From CAWDJT01 sp963828705 (GTDB taxonomy: Bacteria; Desulfobacterota; Syntrophobacteria; Syntrophobacterales; Syntrophobacteraceae), in contig CAWHGA010000045.1 in assembly GCA_963828705.1 (NCBI GenBank), positions 14,042 to 78,041 on the forward strand: 64,000 nucleotides of DNA. Direction: 5' to 3'. This document shows, piece by piece, positions 9,202 to 19,144 of the stretch (positions are counted from its first letter, which is position 1; each line of letters starts with the position of its first letter). Under the pieces are notes generated by a model, which saw only the letters and a list, made by a program, of their open reading frames with translations, ran no database searches and was not told the origin of the DNA. Both the position numbers and the translations under genes were made by a program.

Positions 9202-10453
9202 CTACCAGCCCAGCCATTCGCCGGCCCATTTCTCCGGCCAGCGGCCTTTTATGTCAACCTGTTCCACCAGCTTGAATTTGCCCCCACTCCATTCGTAAAT
9301 GGGGACCTTCCCGGCCGGCCGGTGATCGGTGGCAGTGAAGGTGACCGGGGCGGAGCCGACCCCCAGTTCGAAGTCCTTCATGGTTTCAAATCCCTTGGCC
9401 AAGATCGCTGGGCCACTCAGGTCGGAGCCGGCCTTGTCGGTCCGTTTCAAGGCTTCCGCCAGCAGCAATACGGCACCCCAGCCCTGGACCGTGCGGATCA
9501 GGCGTTTGTCCGATGGCATGCCGGGGTTCATTTTCTTGGCATACTCTGAGATGGTTTTCATCATCGGCACGTCTTCGCCGAAGAAGGCACACACCGTGGC
9601 CCCCATAACCCCCTCGGCGGCTTCAGCGGCGAGGCGAGGCAGGTTTTCGTCAAATCCCCAGTTGTTGACGATATGGTTGGCGCCCAAGCCAAGTGCGTAG
9701 GCATCACGAAGGGTGGTGGCCACCGACATGGTGGTGTTGCCGTGCCACACCAGATCAGGCTCGAATTGCTTCATGGCCAGCACCTGGCTCTTGGTGTCCA
9801 GAGCCAGCAGTGAAACGTCCTGGTCGGGTCCCACTTCAAAGCCGAGCAAAACTCGCCTGGTCCTTGATGGCCTTGATGGGAGCACTGCAGTACGGCGAAG
9901 CAAACATGTAGCTGCACACAAAGCGCGGTTTGCGCTTGCCGAAATCCTTGTGCTGCGGCCAGCGCTTGTCGAACCAGGCGGTGATGGCGGCGCGCGCATT
10001 GGTGGAATAATCGGTGGCGAAGAACAGGTTGTAGGGGGTCTTTTTGGGATCGGTCAAATGCGCTGAATAGGATGCGGATACGTATGGGATCTTGTCCTTG
10101 GTGATGGTTGGAGAAAGGGATTCGGTGTCGCCGGTGCCCCATCCCAAGATGGATTTAGCATCAAACCTCTTGAACAGGTTGTACTTAGTCAGGGCTTCGG
10201 GAATGCGATACCCGTAGTCGAATAGGTAGAGTTTGATCTTTTTTCCATTGATGCCTCCCTGGTCATTGACATAGGAGACCGCTTCAGCGATGCCCATGGC
10301 GTAGTCCTTGCCCACGTCGGAAGTGGCCCCGGTCAAGTCGTTGAGGGAGCCGATGACAATCTCGGCCGCGCTGATCGGTGCCTGTGCGCCCAATCCAAGG
10401 ACCAGCGCCATCACCACCGTAGCCGTCAACACTGCTATCCTGATTTTCCTCAT
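9202..10453 (-). CDS. livK: ABC transporter periplasmic substrate-binding protein LivK (one frame break)
   Basis: Periplasmic binding protein of the leucine/amide/urea family, about 416 residues once repaired. ATG at 10453 has GGGGAG upstream. The N-terminus MRKIRIAVLTATVVMALVLG is a clear signal peptide with cleavage near SAAE, and mature IVIGSLNDLTGATSDVGKDY is the usual first strand and loop. The frame breaks at the A-run 9848-9851; removing one A joins IKAIKDQAS to GFEVGPDQDVS. After that the C-lobe is intact to WAGEWLGW. It lies between livM and livF. Confidence 0.9.
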
Positions 10454-10646
10454 GTTCACACTCCCCTGAAATCGGTTGTGCAGGTGTTTACGTTTGTACC
10501 CTGGGAAAAGCTCGGCAAACGCCGCCGCTCCGATCACAGCATATGCCTGCGGTGGTGCCGACAATCCCCGTGGTCTACTAGCCCGTTCCTGACATTCAGT
10601 GGAGCTTCCACCTCCTCTCTGGTTCGATCCGGTTGCAGCTTGTCGA

Positions 10647-11741
10647 TCAGTATGAAAAAGGCCACAGATTGAAGTAGTTTTTGATCTGCCACCACCTGTA
10701 GGCCAAGCCATTGGGTTCGTAGATGAGCGATCCGCAAATGGCCAGGCCGAAGGCCGCCTCCTTGATAAAGTTTATCTTCATCATGAATTCCGGATAAATG
10801 CCCGATAGAGACATCACCGCCAGGGTCAGTGCTTCCATCACCAACACCATAAACAGTGCTCCGAAAAAGGTGCCGTGAATTGAGCCTACGCCGCCGATGA
10901 GAATCACCCCTACCAGCCAGAGCGACCACGACCAGGGGAAGTGTTCCGGGCTGATAGCCGCCAGGTTGCTGACCCAGAAGGCCCCGGCTACACCGCCGAT
11001 GAATCCCGCCACAAAAAAGGCCAGGAGCTTGTATTTCATGATGTTGATGCCCATGGTTTCGGCCGCAATGTCGTTGTCGCGGATTGCGATCCAGGCACGG
11101 CCGACCCTGGAACGGAGCAAATTGGCCAGGGCCAGGGTCATCAGCATGACCAGGACGACCATCAACACGAAAACCTTACGCTCGTTATCCAACACCCAGG
11201 GTCCGATCCGGATGGTGCCGGGCGGCAGTGAAAAAGCCTGACCGCGCCCGCCGATCTTGCTCACATAATGGGTGATGATGAAATCCACGGTGATGAACTG
11301 AGCCGCCATGGTAGTCAGGATCAGGTAGAACCCCTTGACCTTGGCTGACGGCAGGCCGAAAAAAACGCTCCAGAGTCCTGCCACCACGCCTGCAACCACT
11401 ATGCTGATGGGATAGGCCAGTCCGCAATCGAGTAGCCATTGCGGCCACGGGACCTGCAGGATGAGCAGGGTGCTGGTGTAGCCGCCCACCGCCAGGAAAG
11501 CGGCATGCCCGAGGGTCACTTGCCCGCAGTAACCGATGAGCAGCTGTACGCCCAAGGCACCCAGCACAGTGTAGCCCACCATGTTAGCCACCCCCAGCCA
11601 ATAGGTGTCGGCCCACAGGGGCATAATAACCAGGACCGTCAGCCCCAGCAGGAACATCTTGGCGCGCACGAAGCGGGTTTGCCACCAGGTGTGCTCCTGG
11701 CTGTAGCGTTCGTGATAAACTCCGCAGGGCAGATAGGACAT
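10647..11741 (-). CDS. livM: ABC transporter permease LivM
   Basis: A 364-residue inner-membrane permease with about ten hydrophobic segments. The family signature near the middle of the chain is present (GLPSAKVKGFYLILTTMA, then SRVGRAWIAIRDNDIAAETMGIN, the loop that contacts the ATPases). The C-terminus is a long hydrophilic tail. It pairs with LivH (11855-12739) as the membrane channel. There is a 193-bp gap before the livK start, with no gene or clear terminator in it. Confidence 0.93.
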   Translation of the reverse strand: MSYLPCGVYHERYSQEHTWWQTRFVRAKMFLLGLTVLVIMPLWADTYWLGVANMVGYTVLGALGVQLLIGYCGQVTLGHAAFLAVGGYTSTLLILQVPWPQWLLDCGLAYPISIVVAGVVAGLWSVFFGLPSAKVKGFYLILTTMAAQFITVDFIITHYVSKIGGRGQAFSLPPGTIRIGPWVLDNERKVFVLMVVLVMLMTLALANLLRSRVGRAWIAIRDNDIAAETMGINIMKYKLLAFFVAGFIGGVAGAFWVSNLAAISPEHFPWSWSLWLVGVILIGGVGSIHGTFFGALFMVLVMEALTLAVMSLSGIYPEFMMKINFIKEAAFGLAICGSLIYEPNGLAYRWWQIKNYFNLWPFSY

Positions 11742-11854
11742 AATGCAACCTCTTTATGCGCCGGGGCTTACCGGCACTCTGGGTTTCCTTCCGATCTTTT
11801 CGCCAGCTGCAATCCACCGGCAGAGCCACCTGCATGACGGGCCCGGGATGGTTA

Positions 11855-12739
11855 CTAGACCCGTTCGATGCGTTCCCAACCCCATAAGCCATGAGGTTTG
11901 AAGAGCAGGAAGATGGTCATGAAAACAAAAGGAGCGACTTCCCGGATCCCTCCCGGGAAGTATTTCTCCAGATAAGTGCCGGAAAGGTTTTGCAGAACGC
12001 CGATGATAATGCCGCCGACGATGGCGCCGGGAACCGAGTTTAGACCTCCCAGGACGACCGCCGGGAGCACTAACAGCCCCAAATAACCCACCGAGATGTT
12101 GAGCCCATTGATGTTTCCCAGCAGGGTCCCGCCTACGCCGGCGGCCATGAAGGCAATGGACCAGGCGGCGGCATAGACAAAGCGCGCGCTGATTCCGAGT
12201 GACAGGGCTGCCAGTTCGTTGTCGGCGGTGGCTTGCATGGCCAGGCCCCAGCGGGTGTAATTAAAAAATGCCACAAAGACAGCCAGCAGGAGCATGGCCG
12301 CCATGAAGCTCCACAGATATACCCGGCCGATGATCAGAAAACCGATGTGGATGGGTTCCAAGGCAAATACCGGCGGCGTGAACACCCTGGTGTCGGTACC
12401 CCAGATAAACTCCACCATGCCGCGGAAGAAGAAGGCCAGACCGACGGTCATCATGATCACGGTGAGCACCGATTCGCCGATCAGCCGGTCGAGGAAAATG
12501 CGTTCGGTGAGCACTCCCAGGATGAGGCCGATGACCATTGACATGGCCAGCGACAACAGCAGAGGAATGCCTGCCGAATAGAAACTCAGCGAAACGTACG
12601 CACCGATCAGGGTCAGTTCCCCCATGGCCAGGTTCAATACCCCCGAGCACTTGTAGATCAGCACCCACCCCAGGGCGACTAGGGCATAGATTCCGCCCAC
12701 CATGACCCCCGTGACTACGCTCATCAAAAACAATTCCAT
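11855..12739 (-). CDS. livH: ABC transporter permease LivH
   Basis: A 294-residue inner-membrane permease, partner of LivM. ATG at 12739 is chosen because AGGAG lies seven bases upstream and the protein then begins MELFLMSVVTGVMVGGIYAL, the normal LivH start. Other family blocks: VLNLAMGELTLIGAY, YTRWGLAMQATADNELAALS (the ATPase-contact loop) and VLGGLNSVPGAIVGG. About 220 noncoding bases separate it from the acyl-CoA synthetase upstream. Confidence 0.93.
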   Translation of the reverse strand: MELFLMSVVTGVMVGGIYALVALGWVLIYKCSGVLNLAMGELTLIGAYVSLSFYSAGIPLLLSLAMSMVIGLILGVLTERIFLDRLIGESVLTVIMMTVGLAFFFRGMVEFIWGTDTRVFTPPVFALEPIHIGFLIIGRVYLWSFMAAMLLLAVFVAFFNYTRWGLAMQATADNELAALSLGISARFVYAAAWSIAFMAAGVGGTLLGNINGLNISVGYLGLLVLPAVVLGGLNSVPGAIVGGIIIGVLQNLSGTYLEKYFPGGIREVAPFVFMTIFLLFKPHGLWGWERIERV

Positions 12740-12960
12740 CCCGTTTCTCCTGGTGTTCGTTGCCGCAATACAAGCTGCGAAGGAATCGTCCCGGATCGTC
12801 TGCGTGCTTCGTTTCTCGCGCATCTTCTCGGCGTGCGCGGTACCATTAAGGCCAAGTCCGCTTGGGATTCAGCCAAGCAAGTCGCGGCGAAGGTTTACTC
12901 AGCCTTTGGTCGCAGTCATCGCGCGTATGGTGGTCCCTGAGGTGAATGCTCCTCTACCTC

Positions 12961-14907
12961 CTAATGGTGGAGGTCGCGGATCTTGAGGTCGGTGTTGATA
13001 TGAACTTCCCGGCCGTCCTCGTAGGTGATGGTGGTGTCCATCTGGAGCAGATCCTGTTGGCTGTAAAGCGCGTTAACGATTGCCTGGTAGCGCTGCTCCA
13101 CGAAGGCCCGGCGCAGTTTGCGGGTGCGTGTCAATTCGTCGTCGTCGGCATCGAATTCCTTGTAAAGATTGATAAATCGCCTAATCCTTGCGGTTTCCGG
13201 GAGGTCCTTGTTAGCCCAGGCAATCTGCTCGGCAACCAGTTGGTAGACCTGTTCCCGTTGCGCCAGTTCAATGTAGGCCGTGTAATTGATACCTTTTTCG
13301 TCGGCCCACCGGCCAACCACTGCGTAGTCGATGCAAACTACGGCAGTTACGAATTCGCGCTGGTCGCCGATGATCCAGGCGTCCCTAATATAAGGGCTGA
13401 ATTTGAGCCGGGTTTCCAGGTATTGGGGAGAGAAAGGCCGGCCGTCACTGAGGGTCATCACGTCCTTGGATCGGTCGAAGACCACCAGGTGACCGTCTTC
13501 ATCGATAAAGCCCCGATCACCGGAGTGCAGCCAGCCTTCCACCAGGGTTTTGGCAGTGGCTTCAGAGTCCTTGTAGTAGCCGACAAATACCGATGAACTC
13601 CGTGAGAGAATTTCGCCATCCTCGGCAATGCGGATTTCGGTGCCGGGGATCGGTTTGCCGACGGTGTCGAATTTGATGTCGCCGGTGCGATGCACCACCG
13701 AAATACCTGCGATTTCGGTCTGCCCATAGATCTGCTTGAGGTTCACCCCGAGAGCGTGAAAGAAGCGGAAATGGTCGGGTCCCATGGCCGCCCCGCCGGT
13801 ATAGGCGTTGCGGATGCGGGAAAGACCCAGATGGTCGCGAAGCTTCCGATGGACACTCACGAAGGCGAGCCAGCGCAGGATTTGCCAATACCAGGGGACC
13901 GCTTGCTTGCCAAACTCCATGTCCGCTACCCGCTGGCCGATCCGCGTAGCCAGTTGAAAGATGTGGCGTTTGCAGAAACCGGCATCCAGGTGTTTGACCT
14001 GTACCGTCCGAGTCATCTGTTCATAGAGCCTGGGCGGAGCAAACATGACGTGGGGACCGATTTCGCGCAGATCAGATTGAGCGGTTTCGGGTTTTTCCGG
14101 GAAGTTGATGGTATAACCCAGCAACAGACCACAGGAAATCGACATCATTTGTTCGCCGATCCAGGCAAAGGGCAGGAACGAAACGAAATCATCGCTGGCT
14201 TGACACGGGTCCACCTCCATGAGGTGCTGTCCCATGGTCAGCATGTTGTGATGGGTGAGCAGCACACCCTTGGGCAACGACGTGGTGCCGGAGGTGTAGA
14301 ACAACAGCGCTACTTCGTCGCCGTGGCCGGTTTCGACCAGTCGCTCGAAACGCTCCGGGTCCTGCCGTTCCAGCTCCCGGCCTCGTTCCATGATATCCTT
14401 GAGGCTGATCAAGACCGATTCGTGGTAGTGACGCATGCCCTTCGGGTCATCCCAGATGATCCCCTCGAGTTTCGGGCACTGACCCTGGATGGAGAGGCCC
14501 TTGTCCACTTCCTCCTGGCCTTCACAGACCAGAAAGCGGGCGTCGGAGTGGTCCACGATGTACCGGACTTCGTCGACCAGACAGTCTTGAAAGAGCCAAA
14601 CCGCTACACCGCCTGCACAGAGCGTGGCCATTTCGGTCCAGAGCCCTTCCGGCCGGTTTTCTCCGATCATGGCCACCTTGTCGCCCTTTTGCAGACCGAG
14701 ATCGAGCAGGCCAAGGGTGATGTGTTTGACCTCCTGGTAGTATTCTTGCCAGGTGATGGGTCGCCAGATGCCGAATTGTTTCTCGCGCATGGCGACCTTT
14801 TGGGAACCATACTGCCTGGCCCTTTGTACGAACAGTTTGGGGATGGTTAGTTCCCGGTCGAACTCGGTACTGCTTGGTTCACCAATGTGGTCCCGCTTTG
14901 TTCCCAT
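12961..14907 (-). CDS. Long-chain acyl-CoA synthetase-like AMP-forming ligase
   Basis: A 648-residue member of the long-chain fatty acid CoA ligase family (with FadD15-like proteins). Motifs in order: FYTSGTTSLPKGVLLTHHN (ATP phosphate loop, with Ser where Gly is usual), YGQTE, HSGDRGFIDEDGHLVVFDR and the C-terminal lid KLRRAFVEQRY. It activates a carboxylic acid to its CoA ester through an acyl-AMP. It sits inside a liv operon between livG and livH, which suggests that the imported acid is trapped as CoA thioester. Chain length and substrate cannot be read from sequence. Confidence 0.9.
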   Translation of the reverse strand: MGTKRDHIGEPSSTEFDRELTIPKLFVQRARQYGSQKVAMREKQFGIWRPITWQEYYQEVKHITLGLLDLGLQKGDKVAMIGENRPEGLWTEMATLCAGGVAVWLFQDCLVDEVRYIVDHSDARFLVCEGQEEVDKGLSIQGQCPKLEGIIWDDPKGMRHYHESVLISLKDIMERGRELERQDPERFERLVETGHGDEVALLFYTSGTTSLPKGVLLTHHNMLTMGQHLMEVDPCQASDDFVSFLPFAWIGEQMMSISCGLLLGYTINFPEKPETAQSDLREIGPHVMFAPPRLYEQMTRTVQVKHLDAGFCKRHIFQLATRIGQRVADMEFGKQAVPWYWQILRWLAFVSVHRKLRDHLGLSRIRNAYTGGAAMGPDHFRFFHALGVNLKQIYGQTEIAGISVVHRTGDIKFDTVGKPIPGTEIRIAEDGEILSRSSSVFVGYYKDSEATAKTLVEGWLHSGDRGFIDEDGHLVVFDRSKDVMTLSDGRPFSPQYLETRLKFSPYIRDAWIIGDQREFVTAVVCIDYAVVGRWADEKGINYTAYIELAQREQVYQLVAEQIAWANKDLPETARIRRFINLYKEFDADDDELTRTRKLRRAFVEQRYQAIVNALYSQQDLLQMDTTITYEDGREVHINTDLKIRDLHH

Positions 14908-14949
14908 GTTTAGGTCAATCTCTCCGCTGGAATGCTTGGGGAACTCGGT

Positions 14950-15774
14950 TCAGCGCCGTGTGGCGTAAAGGTCGTCGTGACCCAGGTAGGCGTCGACTAC
15001 CGCCGGGGTGCTCTGCACTTCGGCCGGCGTCCCGTCAATGATGGGCATGCCAAAATTGAGCACAAACACCCGGTCGGAAATGTCCATCACCACTCCCATA
15101 TCGTGTTCCACCAGAACACAAGTCACGCGCCAGTTTTCCGCTGCGTTGATGTCCAGGATAAAGCGCGCCATGTCCTCGACTTCCTCAAGGTTGAGGCCCG
15201 CCAGGGGTTCATCCAGGAGCAGCAAGCTCGGCTGCAGTGCCAGTGCCCGGCCCAGTTCCACTCGCTTCTGCAGGCCATAGGGCAGCATGCCCACGACCCG
15301 GTGACGAATGTGGGCGATTTCCAGCAGTTCGATGATTTCTTCTTCGATGAAGGTGCGGTGCTGGATCTCCTCGCGGGCGGTTTTCCCCAGATACAACGCC
15401 CCACTCAGGACCCCCGACTTGAGGTGCAGGTGACGCCCCAGCCGGATGTTGTCCAGTACGGTCATACCTTTGAAGAGTTCGATCTTCTGAAAGGTCCGGG
15501 CAATCCCCAACATAGCGCGCTCATGAGGTTTGACAGAATTGATGCGGCGCCCCTGAAAGAAAATATCGCCTTCCTGAGGACGGTAAAGACCGGAGATGCA
15601 GTTGAGCATCACCGTTTTGCCAGCCCCGTTGGGACCGATAATGGAATGGATCTCGCCGGTTTTGACCTCGATGCTGACCTCGACCAGGGCGCGAACACGG
15701 CCAAAATCCATGGAGATCTTTTTGAGCTGGAGCAGCACATCAGCATTTGGAACCCCTTCGGCCACCAGCATCAT
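14950..15774 (-). CDS. livG: ABC transporter ATPase LivG
   Basis: A 274-residue ATPase, partner of LivF. Walker A GPNGAGKT, signature LPYGLQKRVELGRAL, Walker B LLLLDEPLAG and the switch histidine in LVEHDMGVVM are present, plus the LivG-specific RTFQKIELFKGMTVLDNI. ATG at 15774 follows AAAGGAG, so the 60 upstream codons that are also open are not used. It is the first gene of the minus-strand cluster, 43 bases ahead of the CoA synthetase. Confidence 0.93.
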   Translation of the reverse strand: MMLVAEGVPNADVLLQLKKISMDFGRVRALVEVSIEVKTGEIHSIIGPNGAGKTVMLNCISGLYRPQEGDIFFQGRRINSVKPHERAMLGIARTFQKIELFKGMTVLDNIRLGRHLHLKSGVLSGALYLGKTAREEIQHRTFIEEEIIELLEIAHIRHRVVGMLPYGLQKRVELGRALALQPSLLLLDEPLAGLNLEEVEDMARFILDINAAENWRVTCVLVEHDMGVVMDISDRVFVLNFGMPIIDGTPAEVQSTPAVVDAYLGHDDLYATRR

Positions 15775-16474
15775 CAATTCTCCTTTGAGGCCTTCTGATT
15801 GAAGAGGCAAAACCGCAAATATCCAAACATCGCCAGCCAGGACCAACCAGCAGCCAACCGGCGAGGGTCGCTCTAACCAGCCGCACTGAGCGTCCAGCGC
15901 TTCCGCCGCATTGGTCAAGGCCTTTCCCGGCGTCCGCTTACGGCGCCTGGCCACGCAGTGATTCCCGTCTGCAAGACCAGCATCCCAGAAAGTTCACCGA
16001 CACCCGTTGGTTACTGAGTATCGGTTGCGCAATCTACCCATGGCGGCCGGTAAAACCACTGGAACCATATGGTTCTACAAGAAAGGCGGAGAGATGTTGA
16101 GTAAGGGGGGCAGTGATTGTCTAACGGTTGGTGCATCGTTTTGGACGTCTGTGGGAACCAGGAATGACTCACGTGTCATATGAGGACCTTAGCGGTTGGC
16201 TTGTCGGCTGTTCAGAATTCCCCCTTTGTGACACCTACTGAATCCTATGGAAAACAACCCATTGTCAAGAAAAAACCAATGGCACCGAGTACTTGTTAGA
16301 AATTTCACCAGGCGAATCGGGTTTTGCTGCCCAGTTGACGTTTATGGATCAATAGGACATCGTGTGGGTCATCACATCACCATTGCAGTTACCCAGCAGT
16401 TGGTTCAAAGATGAGAACACGATCCACATCGAAGAGTAGCTTCGAAGATTTGGGGCTGATATGAGGAGGAAGTC
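15775..16474. promoter_or_regulatory. Divergent regulatory region between livG and the carboxyltransferase
   Basis: A 700-bp gene-free stretch. It must hold promoters for both the liv cluster (minus) and the carboxyltransferase (plus). A TTGACA-like hexamer reads on the minus strand at 16263-16268, but the matching -10 is poor. A perfect 14-bp palindrome lies at 16062-16075. No convincing short gene is visible. Confidence 0.45.
16062..16075. promoter_or_regulatory. Perfect 14-bp palindrome, candidate operator
   Basis: GAACCATATGGTTC is a perfect dyad with no loop. It lies about 290 bases upstream of livG and 400 upstream of the carboxyltransferase, in an AT-richer stretch with no gene. Its length suits a dimeric repressor such as a TetR or MarR type. 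No regulator gene is adjacent. Confidence 0.4.
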
Positions 16475-18031
16475 TTGGTACCGACCTGGGAACAACTGCT
16501 GCAATCCATGATGGACCAACGGGGACGGTTGCTGGCCGGGGGTGGGGCGGAGGCGCACGCCCGCGAGCACGGCCGTGGCAAACTTACGGCGCGGGAACGC
16601 ATCGATCTGTTCTTTGATTCCGGAAGCTTCGTGGAACTGGACCTTTACGCGCAGCACATCGGGCGCGACTACGGCCTGAATGGCAAGGAAATCCCGGGCG
16701 ATGGAGTCATCATCGGGCATGGCAAGGTTCATGGCCGCGGGTGCCTGATCTACGCTCAGGATTTTACCGTCATGGGTGGAAGCTTCGGTGAACGCCATGG
16801 TAAGAAAATCGTCAAAATCGTGGACATGGCGCGGAGCTACGGCCTGCCGGTGGTGGGAATCAACGATTCCGGCGGAGCGCGCGTGAGCGAGCCGATGGGG
16901 GCGCTTTCCGCCTATGGGCAGTTGTTCTATCGGCATGTGCAGGCTTCCGGCGTGGTCCCGCAGATTGCCTTGATCATGGGACCGGTTGCGGGCGGTCAAG
17001 CCTACTCACCGGCACTTATGGATTTTGTCTTGATGGTGGAATCCACCAGCGCCATGTTTTTGGCCGGCCCGTCCCTGGTGGAAGCGGTGGTCCACGAAAT
17101 TGCTGATGAACAGAGCCTGGGTGGACCGGCCGTACACAGTCGGATCACTGGACAATGTGACGGCACCCTGGCTGACGACCGCGCCTGCCTGGAACACGCG
17201 CGACGGTTGCTATCGTATCTCCCGCTCAACAACCGCGAACGGCCGCCCTATGAAGCCCCCGCGGATTCCCCGGAACGCCTCACGCCGGAACTCGTGGGAA
17301 TCATCCCGACCGACCCCCGGCAGATCTACGACATGCACGGGGTAATCGAGGCGGTCTTTGACCGGGGTTCGTTCTTTGAACTCAAGGAGGAATTTGCGCA
17401 GAATCTGATCATCGGCTTTGCCCGCCTGGATGGCCATGTGGTGGGGGTGGTGGCCAGCGGTTTGCGCCGTTACCATGGGGCTTTGGATTCCCATGCCGCC
17501 GATAAGGGGTCACGTTTTGTGCGGTTCTGCGACGCCTTCAACATCCCCATCCTGACTTTCCAGGATGTGCCCGGCTTCCTGGTGGGGACTCGGTCGGAAC
17601 ATAGCGCCAGCATTCGCCATGGCGCCAAGCTGCTTTATGCCTACGCGGAAGCCACTGTCCCCAAGATCACCTGCATTGTACGTAAAGCCTATGCTGGTGG
17701 TTATCTGGCGTTGTGCAGCAAGGACTTGGGTGCGGACGTGGTCCTGGCTTTCCCCACCGCTGAAATCTCCCTGATGGGGCCGGAGGGGGCTATGAACATC
17801 CTGTCCCGCAAGGAAATCGCGGCTTCGGACCACCCGGCTGAAACGCGAGCCCGCCTGGAGCAGGAATATCGGGAAAAATACGTCAACCCCACTCATGCGG
17901 CCGCCCATCAGCATGTGGATGACATCATCGCTCCCGATAAGACCCGTATCCGATTGATTCGTGCGCTGCAAATGACCCTGGACAAGCAGCAGGATGTGCC
18001 CGCCAGGAAACACGGGGTTTCGCCGGCATGA
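16475..18031 (+). CDS. Acyl-CoA carboxylase / methylmalonyl-CoA carboxyltransferase subunit
   Basis: A 518-residue carboxyltransferase of the propionyl-CoA carboxylase beta / transcarboxylase 12S family. It moves CO2 between carboxybiotin and an acyl-CoA such as propionyl-CoA or methylmalonyl-CoA. The N half carries KLTARERIDLFFDSGSF, AQDFTVMGGSFGE and the oxyanion loop INDSGGARVSE; the C half carries FQDVPGFLVGT and YAGGYLALCSKDLGADVVLA. The TTG start has a strong GGAGGAAG just upstream. No biotin carboxylase is near; the small carrier at 5810 is the only biotin domain in the window. In propionate-metabolising anaerobes this enzyme links propionyl-CoA with succinate. Confidence 0.9.
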   Translation: MVPTWEQLLQSMMDQRGRLLAGGGAEAHAREHGRGKLTARERIDLFFDSGSFVELDLYAQHIGRDYGLNGKEIPGDGVIIGHGKVHGRGCLIYAQDFTVMGGSFGERHGKKIVKIVDMARSYGLPVVGINDSGGARVSEPMGALSAYGQLFYRHVQASGVVPQIALIMGPVAGGQAYSPALMDFVLMVESTSAMFLAGPSLVEAVVHEIADEQSLGGPAVHSRITGQCDGTLADDRACLEHARRLLSYLPLNNRERPPYEAPADSPERLTPELVGIIPTDPRQIYDMHGVIEAVFDRGSFFELKEEFAQNLIIGFARLDGHVVGVVASGLRRYHGALDSHAADKGSRFVRFCDAFNIPILTFQDVPGFLVGTRSEHSASIRHGAKLLYAYAEATVPKITCIVRKAYAGGYLALCSKDLGADVVLAFPTAEISLMGPEGAMNILSRKEIAASDHPAETRARLEQEYREKYVNPTHAAAHQHVDDIIAPDKTRIRLIRALQMTLDKQQDVPARKHGVSPA

Positions 18032-18043
18032 TGGGAGCGTGAG

Positions 18044-18578
18044 TCAAGCCGGGTGGTTTGCGGGGGGGGCCTCGGTGGGATCGTTGGCCTTGCTCATTGC
18101 AGCCAGGATCTGGTCGAGAATACCGTTGATGAAGGGGGCGGAATCCTGGCCGCTGAACCGTTTGCCCAGGTCAATGGCTTCGTTGATGGAGACCTTGGGG
18201 GGAACGTCTTCGCAGTGAAACATCTCATAGACTGGCGATCCGCAGAATGTTGCGATCCACTAAGGACATACGATCCAGGCGCCAGTGTTCCGATGCGGAA
18301 TCGATCCGGAGGTCGATTTCGTTGCGGTGCAGGCAGACGCCCTCAACCAGCAGTTCCGCAAATGGGCGGGCCGCGGTCAACGCTTCCGGGCTCCAGGGTT
18401 TGGGGTCGTCATCGTGAGGCGGCGGCGTGTCGTCCTCCCCGGTTTCCGAATCAGGCCTCTTGTTCCCGGCGAAATGGTCAAAAAACAGAGATATCCCTTC
18501 TTCGGGCGAAACCCCGGTCATATCCAACTGATAAAGCACCTGCAGGGCCACTTCTCGTGACCGGCGCCGCTGTCCCAT
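18044..18578 (-). CDS. nusB: Transcription antitermination factor NusB (one frame break)
   Basis: RNA-binding all-alpha factor of the rRNA antitermination complex. MGQRRRSREVALQVLYQLDM begins the protein at ATG 18578; SLVDRNILRIAS continues, after a one-base break at about 18231-18236, as YEMFHCEDVPPKVSINEAID and then FINGILDQILA. Repaired length is about 177 residues, above the usual 130-150. The excess is an acidic, proline-rich insertion (residues about 38-62, including SETGEDDTPPPHDDDPKPW). It is the last gene of the rib cluster, five bases after ribH, and converges on the carboxyltransferase with 12 bases between. Confidence 0.9.
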
Positions 18579-18582
18579 CTTG

Positions 18583-19050
18583 TTAGCCGTCCAATTGTTT
18601 GAGCAGATTGGCCATTTCGATGGCGGCCATGGCGGCATCCCAACCTTTGTTGCCGGCCTTGGAGCCGGCCCGCTCAATGGCCTGTTCCAGGGTATCGGTG
18701 GTCAAGACCCCAAAGGAAATGGGGATACCGGTTTCCAGGCTGACCGCGGCAACGCCCTTGGAAACCTCGTTGGCGACGAAATCGAAATGCGGGGTGGCGC
18801 CGCGAATGACCGCACCGAGGCAGATGACCGCGTCGTAACGGCCACTGGCCGCGGTTCTTTTCGCCGCCAGCGGGATTTCAAAGGCACCGGGCACTTTGAT
18901 GATGTCGATAGTCGCCTCACTGGCGCCGCTACGCTTCAGGGCGTCCAGAGCCCCGCCCAGCAACCGGTCGCAAATGAAATCGTTGAAGCGACTCACCACA
19001 ATGCCAAATCGCAGCTCCTGGGCCAGCAGTTTGCCTTCGTGGATTTTCAT
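18583..19050 (-). CDS. ribH: 6,7-dimethyl-8-ribityllumazine synthase (RibH)
   Basis: Condenses the ribBA product dihydroxybutanone phosphate with the pyrimidine from RibD to give lumazine, the substrate of RibE. The 155-residue length is standard. Motifs: FGIVVSRFN, KVPGAFEIPLAA, CLGAVIRGATPHFDFVA with the catalytic His, and FGVLTTDTLEQAIERAGSKA. MKIHEGKLL at 19050 is preferred; an upstream ATG at 19059 would add three residues. It lies between ribBA and nusB, the common bacterial order. Confidence 0.95.
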   Translation of the reverse strand: MKIHEGKLLAQELRFGIVVSRFNDFICDRLLGGALDALKRSGASEATIDIIKVPGAFEIPLAAKRTAASGRYDAVICLGAVIRGATPHFDFVANEVSKGVAAVSLETGIPISFGVLTTDTLEQAIERAGSKAGNKGWDAAMAAIEMANLLKQLDG

Positions 19051-19144
19051 GGTCTCCATCCCCTCTTCGGTGACGTGTCTGTAAGCCGTCACATGTTAGC
19101 GCTCACGCACTGGTGCAGAATCGATTCTCTCGTATTCTTCACCA

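Noticed and set aside
13690..14850. Long plus-strand frame of about 386 codons
   Set aside because: It is antisense to the acyl-CoA synthetase, has no family resemblance and reflects the GC-rich third-position pattern. The same applies to long frames at 668-1492, 22654-23877 and 24123-25481.
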